Assembly: GCF_037126175.1 (NCBI RefSeq)
Contig: NZ_CP146986.1
Location: 5,704,501 to 5,768,500 of the forward strand
DNA length: 64,000 nucleotides
DNA from: Pseudomonas sp. RSB 5.4
GTDB taxonomy: Bacteria > Pseudomonadota > Gammaproteobacteria > Pseudomonadales > Pseudomonadaceae
Reading direction: 5' to 3'
Made by a program: the position numbers and the translations under genes. Of this stretch, positions 43,102 through 56,320 are shown in pieces. The notes under the pieces are model-generated. The model did not search any database and was not told the DNA's origin. It worked only from the letters and a program-made list of their open reading frames with translations. Positions within the stretch are counted from its first letter, which is position 1. The number at the start of each line of letters is the position of its first letter.

Positions 43102-43787
43102 GCGTTTCTCTAAGCCGTCTCGAGCGCCAGCTCGGTTACACCTTCAAGGATCAGGAGCTGATGCTGCTGGCCCTCACGCACCGCAGCTTTGCCGGGCGTA
43201 ACAACGAACGCCTGGAATTCCTCGGCGATGCCATCCTCAACTTCGTCGCCGGCGAGGCGCTGTTCGATCGCTTCCCGCTGGCCCGCGAAGGCCAGTTGTC
43301 GCGTTTGCGCGCACGCCTGGTGAAGGGTGAGACACTGGCCGTGCTGGCCCGTGGTTTCGACCTGGGCGATTACCTGCGTCTGGGTTCGGGCGAACTGAAA
43401 AGCGGTGGCTTCCGTCGCGAATCGATTCTGGCCGATGCCCTCGAAGCGCTGATCGGTGCGATCTACCTCGATGCCGGCATGGACGTCGCTCGCGAGCGCG
43501 TACTGGCCTGGCTGGCCGGCGAGTTCGAAGGCCTGACGCTGGTCGACACCAACAAGGATCCCAAGACCCGTCTGCAGGAACACCTGCAATCGCGCGGTTG
43601 CGAACTGCCACGCTACGAAGTGGTGGACATCCAGGGTGAGCCGCACTGCCGTACCTTCTTTGTCGAGTGCGAAGTTGTCTTATTGAATGAAAAAAGCCGA
43701 GGTCAGGGTGTGAGCCGTCGTATCGCCGAACAGGTAGCGGCCGCCGCAGCACTGATTGCCCTGGGCGTGGAGAATGGCAATGACTGA
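43098..43787 (+). CDS. rnc: RNase III
   Basis: This 229-residue double-strand endoribonuclease starts at GTG 43098. The catalytic signature [12 protein letters not shown] is at about residue 37-48, and a C-terminal dsRNA-binding domain ([23 protein letters not shown]) follows. It processes rRNA and controls messages. era overlaps its end by 8 nt, giving the classical rnc-era unit. Confidence 0.96.
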   Translation: MSVSLSRLERQLGYTFKDQELMLLALTHRSFAGRNNERLEFLGDAILNFVAGEALFDRFPLAREGQLSRLRARLVKGETLAVLARGFDLGDYLRLGSGELKSGGFRRESILADALEALIGAIYLDAGMDVARERVLAWLAGEFEGLTLVDTNKDPKTRLQEHLQSRGCELPRYEVVDIQGEPHCRTFFVECEVVLLNEKSRGQGVSRRIAEQVAAAAALIALGVENGND

Positions 43788-44682
43788 TACAAACGCAACT
43801 CGCTGTGGCTACGTTGCCATCGTCGGCCGTCCCAACGTCGGCAAGTCGACGCTGCTGAACCACATCCTCGGCCAGAAGCTGGCGATCACCTCGCGCAAGC
43901 CGCAGACCACCCGCCACAACATGCTCGGGATCAAGACCGAGGGTGACGTGCAGGCGATCTACGTCGACACCCCCGGCATGCACAAGGGTGGCGAAAAGGC
44001 TCTGAACCGTTACATGAACAAAACCGCGTCGGCAGCATTGAAAGACGTCGACGTGGTGATCTTCGTGGTCGATCGCACCAAGTGGACCGAAGAAGACCAG
44101 ATGGTACTGGAGCGCGTGCAGTACGTGACCGGCCCGCTGATCGTCGCGCTGAACAAGACCGACCGCATCGAAGACAAGGCCGAGCTGATGCCGCACCTGT
44201 CGTGGTTGCAGGAACAGCTGCCGAACGCGCAGATCATCCCGATTTCCGCGCAGCACGGGCACAACCTCGACGCGCTGGAAAAGGTCATCGCCGAACATCT
44301 GCCGGAGAACGATCACTTCTTCCCGGAAGACCAGATCACCGACCGCAGCAGCCGTTTCCTCGCCGCCGAACTGGTGCGCGAAAAAATCATGCGCCAGATG
44401 GGTGCCGAGCTGCCGTACCAGATCACCGTCGAGATCGAAGAGTTCAAGCAGCAGGGCAAGACCCTGCACATCCATGCGCTGATCCTCGTCGAACGTGACG
44501 GCCAGAAGAAGATCATCATTGGCGACAAGGGCGAGCGCATCAAACGCATCGGCACCGAAGCGCGCAAGGACATGGAGCTGCTGTTCGACTCCAAGATCAT
44601 GCTCAACCTGTGGGTCAAGGTGAAGGGCGGCTGGTCCGACGACGAGCGTGCACTGCGTTCGCTGGGTTACGGCGACCTGTAA
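43780..44682 (+). CDS. era: Era, ribosome-maturation GTPase
   Basis: This 300-residue GTPase starts at ATG 43780, overlapping rnc. It has G1 [10 protein letters not shown]3 DTPGMH, G4 NKTD, and a C-terminal KH domain ([25 protein letters not shown]). It binds the 3' end of 16S rRNA in 30S assembly. A REPIN separates it from recO. Confidence 0.96.
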   Translation: MTDTNATRCGYVAIVGRPNVGKSTLLNHILGQKLAITSRKPQTTRHNMLGIKTEGDVQAIYVDTPGMHKGGEKALNRYMNKTASAALKDVDVVIFVVDRTKWTEEDQMVLERVQYVTGPLIVALNKTDRIEDKAELMPHLSWLQEQLPNAQIIPISAQHGHNLDALEKVIAEHLPENDHFFPEDQITDRSSRFLAAELVREKIMRQMGAELPYQITVEIEEFKQQGKTLHIHALILVERDGQKKIIIGDKGERIKRIGTEARKDMELLFDSKIMLNLWVKVKGGWSDDERALRSLGYGDL

Positions 44683-44713
44683 TAGCGGTTTTCTGATCCA
44701 TCAGAGAACCCCC

Positions 44714-44804
44714 TGTGGGAGCGGGCTTGCTCGCGAATGCGCAGTGTCAGTCGACAGATACTTTGACTGATTCACCGCATTCGCGAGCAAGCCCGCTCCC
44801 ACAG
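44714..44804. repeat. REPIN between era and recO
   Basis: Inverted standard pair, 31 bp after the era stop and within the rnc-era-recO-pdxJ unit. Confidence 0.91.
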
Positions 44805-44850
44805 TAGTTTTGGGTTGTGTGCAAAACCGCGTTTCTTCATCGAGAACTTC

Positions 44851-45540
44851 ATGTCGCAAACCCCGCCTCCCGCCCAACTCGCCTACGTCCTGCATTCGCG
44901 CGCCTACCGCGAAACCAGCGCGCTGGTCGACTTCCTCACGCCGCAAGGTCGGCTGCGGGCGGTGCTGCGCAGTGCGCGGGGCAAGGCCGGGACACTGGCG
45001 CGACCGTTCGTGCCGCTGGAAGTCGAGTTTCGTGGCAAGGGTGAGCTGAAGAATGTCGGGCGCATGGAAAGTGCCGGTAATGCGACCTGGATGGTCGGCG
45101 AGGCGCTGTTCAGCGGCCTCTATCTCAATGAACTGCTGATCCGCCTGCTGCCCGCCGAAGACCCGCACCCGGCGGTGTTCGATCACTATGCTGCCACGCT
45201 GTTGGCGCTGGCCGAAGGTCGCCCGCTGGAGCCGTTGTTGCGCTCCTTCGAATGGCGCCTGCTGGACGATCTCGGTTACGGCTTCTCCCTGAACACCGAT
45301 ATCCACAGCGAACCGGTCGCGCCGGACGGTCTCTATCGTCTGCAAGTGGATGCCGGGCTTGAGCGTGTCTACCTGCTGCAACCGGGCTTGTTCAACGGCG
45401 TTGAATTACTGGCCATGGCTGAAGCCGATTGGTCCGCCCCCGGCGCACTGTCGGCAGCCAAGCGTCTGATGCGTCAGGCATTGGCCGTTCATCTGGGCGG
45501 TCGCCCCCTCGTCAGCCGCGAGCTCTTTCGCAAGCCCTGA
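44851..45540 (+). CDS. recO: RecO, recombination mediator
   Basis: This 229-residue protein starts [31 protein letters not shown]. It has the N-terminal OB fold and the C-terminal helical domain ([12 protein letters not shown]). RecO loads RecA on SSB-coated single strands. Four-cysteine zinc motifs found in some RecO proteins are absent, as in other gamma-proteobacteria. The ATG 44851 is preferred to an upstream TTG frame. Confidence 0.94.
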   Translation: MSQTPPPAQLAYVLHSRAYRETSALVDFLTPQGRLRAVLRSARGKAGTLARPFVPLEVEFRGKGELKNVGRMESAGNATWMVGEALFSGLYLNELLIRLLPAEDPHPAVFDHYAATLLALAEGRPLEPLLRSFEWRLLDDLGYGFSLNTDIHSEPVAPDGLYRLQVDAGLERVYLLQPGLFNGVELLAMAEADWSAPGALSAAKRLMRQALAVHLGGRPLVSRELFRKP

Positions 45541-45579
45541 TATGCTGTGCGCCGAATCTTTCCCTTCAGGAGCGCATCC

Positions 45580-46323
45580 GTGACCACCAGCAATCGCATT
45601 CTTCTTGGCGTGAACATCGACCACGTCGCCACCCTGCGTCAGGCCCGTGGCACACGCTACCCGGATCCGGTCAAGGCAGCGCTGGACGCGGAAGAGGCGG
45701 GCGCCGACGGCATCACCGTGCACCTGCGCGAAGACCGCCGGCACATTCAGGAGCGCGACGTGCTGTTGCTCAAAGATATGCTGCAGACCCGCATGAACTT
45801 CGAAATGGGCGTCACCGAAGAAATGATGGCGTTCGCCGAGCGCATCCGTCCGGCGCACATCTGCCTGGTGCCGGAAACCCGTCAGGAACTGACCACTGAA
45901 GGCGGTCTGGATGTAGCGGGGCAGGAGGAACGCATCAAGGCAGCGGTCGAGCGTCTGTCGAAGATCGGCAGCGAAGTGTCGCTGTTCATCGATGCCGATG
46001 AACGCCAGATCGCCGCGTCCAAGCGCGTCGGTGCCCCGGCCATCGAGCTGCACACCGGGCGTTACGCCGATGCCGAAACCCCGACTGAAGTGGCTGAAGA
46101 GTTGAAACGCGTGGCGGACGGCGTGGCGTTTGGTCTGGCGCAAGGCCTGATCGTCAACGCCGGGCATGGCCTGCATTATCACAACGTCGAAGCCGTGGCG
46201 GCGATCAAGGGTATCAACGAACTGAACATCGGCCATGCGCTGGTGGCGCATGCGTTGTTCGTCGGGTTCAAGTCCGCAGTGTCCGAGATGAAGGCGCTGA
46301 TCCTGGCGGCCGCCAAGCACTAA
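45580..46323 (+). CDS. pdxJ: PdxJ, pyridoxine 5'-phosphate synthase
   Basis: The 247-residue product starts at GTG 45580 after CAGGAG. It joins 1-deoxyxylulose 5-phosphate and the PdxA product to form pyridoxine 5'-phosphate. It has the [22 protein letters not shown] start, [14 protein letters not shown] and the [11 protein letters not shown] segments. It ends the rnc-recO-pdxJ cluster. Confidence 0.96.
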   Translation: MTTSNRILLGVNIDHVATLRQARGTRYPDPVKAALDAEEAGADGITVHLREDRRHIQERDVLLLKDMLQTRMNFEMGVTEEMMAFAERIRPAHICLVPETRQELTTEGGLDVAGQEERIKAAVERLSKIGSEVSLFIDADERQIAASKRVGAPAIELHTGRYADAETPTEVAEELKRVADGVAFGLAQGLIVNAGHGLHYHNVEAVAAIKGINELNIGHALVAHALFVGFKSAVSEMKALILAAAKH

Positions 46324-46342
46324 TCAACAACCCAGAACCCAA

Positions 46343-46432
46343 TGTGGGAGCGGGCTTGCTCGCGAATGCGGTGTATCAGTCAAAGAATATGTCGACTGAT
46401 ACACCGCATTCGCGAGCAAGCCCGCTCCCACA
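46343..46432. repeat. REPIN between pdxJ and mltF
   Basis: Inverted standard pair in the convergent interval; it may provide a 3' end for both genes. Confidence 0.91.
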
Positions 46433-46450
46433 GGGGATTCAGGGGGCTGA

Positions 46451-47977
<1,527 letters not shown>

Positions 47978-48148
47978 TCACAAAACCGCACGAAACCCAG
48001 CAGGAATGGGGCTAAACGGCATTTTGTGACAGAAAAAATAAGCGCTGCCCGCACACCCTCGAAATTTGACTTCAAAGGCAGAAACACAGATTGATATCCG
48101 AGTGCAACCGTGCGTAGCGTTTCGGGTGATGTTGAGGGCGGTTTAGGC

Positions 48149-48154
48149 TAGAAT
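48149..48154 (+). promoter_or_regulatory. Candidate -10 of purL
   Basis: TAGAAT lies 42 nt before the purL ATG in the divergent mltF-purL interval, but the -35 region (GTGATG) is weak. I see no PurR-type box. Confidence 0.3.
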
Positions 48155-48196
48155 GCACGGCCTCAAAGCACACCCCTTCCCGAGGCTGTCCCGAAG

Positions 48197-52093
<3,897 letters not shown>

Positions 52094-52098
52094 GCGTC

Positions 52099-52410
52099 GT
52101 GTACAAGCTCGGGTTTTTTGTTCCCGACAGCCATGTCGAGGTGGTCAAGGACGCTGTATTCGCTGCCGGTGGTGGGCGGATCGGGGACTATGACCACTGT
52201 GCTTGGCAGGTGCTCGGTCTGGGCCAGTTTCGTCCGTTGGATGGCAGTCAGCCGTTTATTGGGCAAGCGGGGCAGGTTGAGCAAGTTGAGGAATGGAAGG
52301 TTGAGCTTGTCGTTTGTGACGCGTTGATTCGTGATGTGGTGGCGGCTTTGAAGTTGAGTCACCCTTACGAGACGCCGGCTTATGAGGTGTGGCGGTTGGA
52401 GGATTTCTGA
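52099..52410 (+). CDS. Stand-alone YqfO/Nif3-insert-like protein
   Basis: This 103-residue protein starts at GTG 52099. It is a CutA/PII-like fold found within Nif3/YqfO proteins (MYKLGFFVPDSHVEVVKDAVFAAGGGRIGDYDHCAWQ, ending LSHPYETPAYEVWRLEDF). The function is unknown. It is 5 nt after purL and ends before an intrinsic terminator, so it is co-expressed with purL. Confidence 0.85.
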   Translation: MYKLGFFVPDSHVEVVKDAVFAAGGGRIGDYDHCAWQVLGLGQFRPLDGSQPFIGQAGQVEQVEEWKVELVVCDALIRDVVAALKLSHPYETPAYEVWRLEDF

Positions 52411-52433
52411 TCTTTTTGCCGCTGGAATGAGAG

Positions 52434-52456
52434 ACCCGCAGATGATCAATTGTCTG
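52434..52456 (+). terminator. Intrinsic terminator after the YqfO-like gene
   Basis: ACCCGCAGA and TCTGCGGGT pair around GATCAATTG-type loop sequence, and six Ts follow. It ends the purL unit. Confidence 0.9.
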
Positions 52457-52500
52457 CGGGTTTTTTGTTGCCTGCGATTTGGTTGGCGACTTCATTCAAC

Positions 52501-52528
52501 TGTGGGAGCGAGCTTGCTCGCGAAAGCG
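52501..52528. repeat. Single REP copy
   Basis: A solitary GCGAGCTTGCTCGC-type REP (TGTGGGAGCGAGC start) without an inverted partner nearby. It marks the beginning of the gene-free repeat region. Confidence 0.75.
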
Positions 52529-52584
52529 TTGGGTCGGGCAATGATGTTCTGGCTGACCGGGTACATATCCATTGCTGCGGTCAC

Positions 52585-52880
52585 GGCTGCTTAGGGTTCC
52601 GCCCTTACAGCGAGTCACTTTTGACAAACGCCTCAAAAGTAACCAAAAAGTCTTGCTCCTGCGTTCGGCCCGCTCGCTGAGGCTCGGGGTCCCTTCGCTC
52701 CGGGATCGATCCGGGCGCAGCGCCTCCGGTTTGCTTCGCTGCACCTCCTCTCGCTGTGTTTGGCTGCGCCAAACGGTCGCTGCGCTCCCACCCCCGGATC
52801 AATCCCTCCACTCAGCCTTCCGACGTCGCCCGTGGATCAAGATCAAGAGCGACAGCCGAGCTTGCGCTCATCCTGGAGTG
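52585..52880. repeat. GC-rich mosaic intergenic sequence
   Basis: About 300 bp with many short palindromes (such as GCTTCGCTGC, GGCTGCGCC) and no convincing gene. It begins GGGTTCCGCCCTTACAG. It looks like a dispersed non-coding repeat known to recur in pseudomonad genomes, but other copies cannot be seen in this window, so that identification is from memory. Confidence 0.45.
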
Positions 52881-52918
52881 GGGCGGCTTCGCCGCATGGG
52901 GTGTGCGCTTGCTAAATT

Positions 52919-53740
52919 GTAGGAGCCAGCCTGCTGGCGATGGTGGCCTGACAGCCGACCAATCTCTACCTGAATACACCGGGTTCAAACTGTGGGAGCG
53001 GGCTTGCTCGCGAAGGCGTCCTGCCAACTGACGGATCCATTGCAGATGTACTCAACCCCTGTGGGAGCCTGGCTTGCCAGCGATGGCGGCCTGACAGCCG
53101 ACCAATCTCTACCTGAATACACCGGGTTGAAATTGTGGGAGAGGGCTTGCTCGCGAAGGCGTCCTGATAGCTCACTGATCCATTGCAGATGTACTCAACC
53201 CCTGTGGGAGCCTGGCTTGCCAGCGATGGCTGCCTGACAGCCGACCAATTTCTATCTGAATAAACCGGGTAGAAATTGTGGGAGCGGGCTTGCTCGCGAA
53301 GGCGTCCTGCCAGCTCACTGATCCATTGCAGATGTACTCAACCCCTGTGGGAGCCTGGCTTGCCAGCGATGGCGGCCTGACAGCCGACCAATCTCTACCT
53401 GAATACACCGGGTTCAAACTGTGGGAGCGGGCTTGCTCGCGAAGGCGTCCTGATAGCTCACTGATCCATTGCAGATGTACTCAACCCCTGTGGGAGCCTG
53501 GCTTGCCAGCGATGGCGGCCTGACAGCCGACCAATCTCTACCTGAATACACCGGGTTGAAATTGTGGGAGCGGGATTGCTCGCGAAGGCGTCCTGCCAGC
53601 TCACTGATCCATTGCAGATGTACTCAACCCCTGTGGGAGCCTAGCTTGCCAGCGATGGCGGCCTGATAGCCGACCAATTTCTATCTGAATAAACCGGGTT
53701 GAAATTGTGGGAGCCAGCCTGCTGGCGATGGGGTTAGTCC
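52919..53740. repeat. Tandem array of 12 direct REP palindromes, 143-bp repeat unit
   Basis: REP starts (TGTGGGAG or TGTAGGAG) lie at 52919, 52991, 53060, 53134, 53203, 53277, 53346, 53420, 53489, 53563, 53632 and 53706. Copies at 52991, 53134, 53277, 53420 and 53563 have the GCGGGCTTGCTCGC core (one GAGGGC, one GCGGGA variant). The others have a second core, GCCTGGCTTGCCAGC, or at the two ends GCCAGCCTGCTGGC. The period is exactly 143 bp (five intervals from 52991 to 53706). All copies are in the same orientation, unlike REPINs. Short translated frames in it shift frame every unit and are not genes. Confidence 0.95.
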
Positions 53741-53911
53741 GGTCACCAAGGAGATTGGTCCTGTTTAAATCTGTGTCAAATAACCAGAACCTTCCCACAA
53801 GGTTTTCAGGTTGTCCCTCGGACGCCCGGTCTCTAGGCTTTGCTTGTCGCTGCCAATTCAGCGACCGGGAGGTGAGATACCCGATTTGGATCCCCAGACA
53901 AGTGCCCCCAT
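53741..53911. other. Non-coding interval with small hairpins before the candidate RNA
   Basis: Possible stems are ACCAA/TTGGT (53745-53759), AACCTT/AAGGTT (53788-53804) and CCCGGT/ACCGGG with TCGCTG/CAGCGA inside (53825-53869). No gene is supported. It may belong to the leader of the next gene. Confidence 0.4.
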
Positions 53912-54059
53912 AATTGCGGTCAGCTTTCGCTGTCAGCAATTCCTTATGGCGGCTATGTACGGGCGGACTTCGGTCCGGCCGGATTTGGGGTCCTTACCGG
54001 TAATCTCACTCCGTACATGGCTGCCACCTCTTCTCCGAGTGAGATCGGGAGCAAGTGGC
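53912..54059 (+). ncRNA. Candidate structured leader RNA with pseudoknot
   Basis: Seen directly: an AATTGC/GCAATT hairpin with inner CAGC/GCTG (53912-53941). Stem P1 follows, GGCGGCTATGTACGG at 53948-53962 with 54011-54025 (15 bp, two of them G-U). Inside it lie CGGAC-TTCG-GTCCG (53964-53977) and CCGG/CCGG (53979/53997). ATCTCACT (54003-54010) inside P1 is exactly complementary to AGTGAGAT (54038-54045) outside P1, forming a pseudoknot. The latter is in the loop of P3 (GCCAC 54023/GTGGC 54055; CTCC 54033/GGAG 54048). The structure ends 12 nt before the ribosome-binding site of the DUF6124-type gene, so a cis-regulatory role is inferred. P1 and P3 share three bases and cannot both be complete. 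Confidence 0.6.
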
Positions 54060-54084
54060 TGCAACACTTAAAAGGACTTGTTCG

Positions 54085-54447
54085 ATGGACAAACTGATCC
54101 CCGACCCACCCCACGAAGCTACAACGCCACCCGTCGACGCCATCCGGGTCGAAGACCTGGCCAAAGACCGTGAAGCCATCAAGCGCGCTGTCGATTTCTA
54201 CTTCACCCCGCAACCCGCCAAACCCCGACAACCCAGCACGATGTTCCTCGTCCACCCCAACGTCGATACCGAAACCCTGCTAGCCCACGCCTACGAATCG
54301 TTGGCCTCCGCCAGTGCCATGGCCAGCAACTTCGCCAACGAACTCAGTGGCCTGCAACGCAGCACCGCTCTGGCGATCCAGCAAATCATCATGCTCGCCG
54401 AACTGGCGGTAAACCGGGCGCTGGACCGAGTCGATCCACAGACCTGA
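54085..54447 (+). CDS. DUF6124/DUF3077-type pseudomonad protein
   Basis: This 120-residue protein starts at ATG 54085 after AAAGGA with 8 nt spacing. The N-terminal half is variable (LIPDPPHEATTPPVDA). The C-terminal half contains the conserved [32 protein letters not shown] and AIQQIIMLAELAVNRALDR, typical of a family largely restricted to Pseudomonas. Function is unknown. Preceded by the candidate pseudoknot RNA and followed by a REPIN. Confidence 0.8.
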   Translation: MDKLIPDPPHEATTPPVDAIRVEDLAKDREAIKRAVDFYFTPQPAKPRQPSTMFLVHPNVDTETLLAHAYESLASASAMASNFANELSGLQRSTALAIQQIIMLAELAVNRALDRVDPQT

Positions 54448-54472
54448 TCTCTCAGGATCACCGCGTTATCGT

Positions 54473-54546
54473 TCTTCGCGAGCAAGCCCGCTCCCACATT
54501 GACCTGTGTACGCCGGTCAAATGTGGGAGCGGGCTTGCTCGCGAAG
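54473..54546. repeat. Outward-facing REP pair after the DUF6124-type gene
   Basis: Two standard REPs in inverted order with about 20 bp between them, in the convergent interval with nagE. Confidence 0.88.
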
Positions 54547-54569
54547 AGGGCCGCCCAGACGTCGGTGAG

Positions 54570-56285
54570 TCAAACCTTGGCGCTGACCTCACTCCGATTA
54601 ACCAACGCCTCAATCGCCCCACTCAAACTCGCCGCTTTCTCGCCAATCAACAAATGCCAGACCCCACCTTCCAACGGGCTGACACCCTGGCAACCCAACT
54701 CTTTCAACTGCGCCTCGGACAGCGCTTTACCATCGGCCAGTTGCAGGCGAATACGGGTCAGGGCGATGCAGTCCAGTTGCAGCACATTCTCGCTACCGCC
54801 CAAGGCAGTCAGCCATTGCTGGGCTTCCGGTGCTGTGACCAATACGGCTTTCGATTCCTCGACCACCACCGCAGGCGCAGCCACCAACGCACGCCCCAGC
54901 GTCGGCATGGCGAGGCGGATTTCGTCGGCGATGCTGTCGGCCAATGGCCCAACCACCACCTGCAAGCTGCCGCCCTTGCCCGGGCGTACCACGGCCATCG
55001 CACCCAGTGCCTTCAAATCAGCATCGGAAGCCTTGTTGCGATCAACCATTTCCAGACGCAACCGGGTAGTGCAGGCACCGACGGTGAGCAGATTCTCCGC
55101 ACCACCGAGTGCCTTGATGTAAGCCGCAGCGCGCTCGTTCTCGGTGAGAACAGCCTTGTCAGCCGCCGCAACATCCTCACGCCCCGGTGTCTTCAAATTG
55201 AAGCGGCGGATACAGAAATCAAACACCGCGTAATACACCACGGCGTACGCCAGCCCGACCGGAATCACCAGCCAGCCATTGGTCGAGCGCCCCCAACCGA
55301 GCACCATGTCGATGAAGCCGCCGGAGAAGGTGAAGCCGAGGTGGATGTTCAGCGCATTGGTGATCGCCATCGACAACCCGGTCAGCAGCGCATGCAGCAG
55401 ATACAGCAGCGGTGCCAAAAACATGAAGGCGAATTCGATTGGCTCGGTCACGCCGGTCAAAAACGAGGTCAGGGCCATCGACAGGAAAATCCCGCCCATC
55501 ACCTTGCGCCGCTCCGGCAGCGCATTGCGGTACATCGCCAGGCACGCGGCGGGCAGGCCGAAGATCATCATCGGGAACATGCCGGTCATGAACTGGCCGC
55601 CCTTTGGATCGCCAGCGAAGTAGCGTGACAGGTCGCCGGTGACCAGTGCGCCGGTAGTCGGGTCGGTGAAGTTGCCGAACACGAACCACGCCATGTTGTT
55701 GAGAATGTGGTGCAGGCCGGTGACGATCAGCAGGCGGTTGAACACGCCGAAGACGAAGGCGCCGAAGCTGCCGCTTTCCATCATCAAGGTGCCGAAGCTG
55801 TTGATGCCGTGCTGGATCGGCGGCCAGATGTAGCCGAACACCACGCCCAGCGCAACGGCGGCGAAACCGGTGACGATCGGTACAAAACGTCGGCCACCGA
55901 AGAACGCCAGGTACTCCGGCAGCTTGATGTCTTTGAAGCGGTTGTACAGCGCGCCGGCCATCAGGCCGCTGACGATCCCGGCGAGCATGCCCATGTTGAT
56001 GCTCGGGTCGAGCACTTTGAGGGTGGAGATCATCACCAGGTAACCGATCACCCCGGCGAGGCCGGCGGTGCCGTTGTTGTCCTTGGCGAACCCGACCGCG
56101 ATGCCGATGGCGAAGATCATGGCCAGGTTGGCGAAGATCACTTGCCCGGCATCGTGAATGATCGCGATGTTCAGCAGGTCGGTGTCACCCAGACGCAGCA
56201 GCAGGCCGGCAATCGGCAGGATCGCGATCGGCAGCATCAGCGCACGGCCGAGGCGTTGCAGGCCTTCGATGAAGAGTTGGTACAT
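54570..56285 (-). CDS. nagE: NagE, GlcNAc-specific PTS permease (EIIC-EIIB-EIIB-like)
   Basis: This 571-residue protein has an N-terminal membrane EIIC domain (residues 1-360). An EIIB domain with the phosphorylated Cys405 (GACTTRLR) follows. A second, EIIB-like domain (about 485-560) has Cys506 displaced relative to its TR motif (DCIALTRIRL, C-x3-T-R instead of C-x-T-R). The protein imports N-acetylglucosamine as GlcNAc-6-phosphate. It is the last gene of the nag operon, 35 nt after the PTS fusion gene. Confidence 0.93.
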   Translation of the reverse strand: MYQLFIEGLQRLGRALMLPIAILPIAGLLLRLGDTDLLNIAIIHDAGQVIFANLAMIFAIGIAVGFAKDNNGTAGLAGVIGYLVMISTLKVLDPSINMGMLAGIVSGLMAGALYNRFKDIKLPEYLAFFGGRRFVPIVTGFAAVALGVVFGYIWPPIQHGINSFGTLMMESGSFGAFVFGVFNRLLIVTGLHHILNNMAWFVFGNFTDPTTGALVTGDLSRYFAGDPKGGQFMTGMFPMMIFGLPAACLAMYRNALPERRKVMGGIFLSMALTSFLTGVTEPIEFAFMFLAPLLYLLHALLTGLSMAITNALNIHLGFTFSGGFIDMVLGWGRSTNGWLVIPVGLAYAVVYYAVFDFCIRRFNLKTPGREDVAAADKAVLTENERAAAYIKALGGAENLLTVGACTTRLRLEMVDRNKASDADLKALGAMAVVRPGKGGSLQVVVGPLADSIADEIRLAMPTLGRALVAAPAVVVEESKAVLVTAPEAQQWLTALGGSENVLQLDCIALTRIRLQLADGKALSEAQLKELGCQGVSPLEGGVWHLLIGEKAASLSGAIEALVNRSEVSAKV

Positions 56286-56320
56286 GGTGGTTCTCCCTGC
56301 TCTTTATAGAGAGCTTGTTG

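Noticed and set aside
52992..53666. Repeated 65-91-residue proteins in the REP array
   Set aside because: The 143-bp unit is not a multiple of three, so the same peptides reappear in different frames. They are translations of a non-coding repeat.
52919..53740. CRISPR array
   Set aside because: The unit is 143 bp and nearly all repeated. There are no variable spacers of 30-40 bp and no cas genes.
54473..54546. Rho-independent terminator for the DUF6124-type gene
   Set aside because: The hairpin is a REP pair without a T-run. It may end transcripts but is better described as a repeat.
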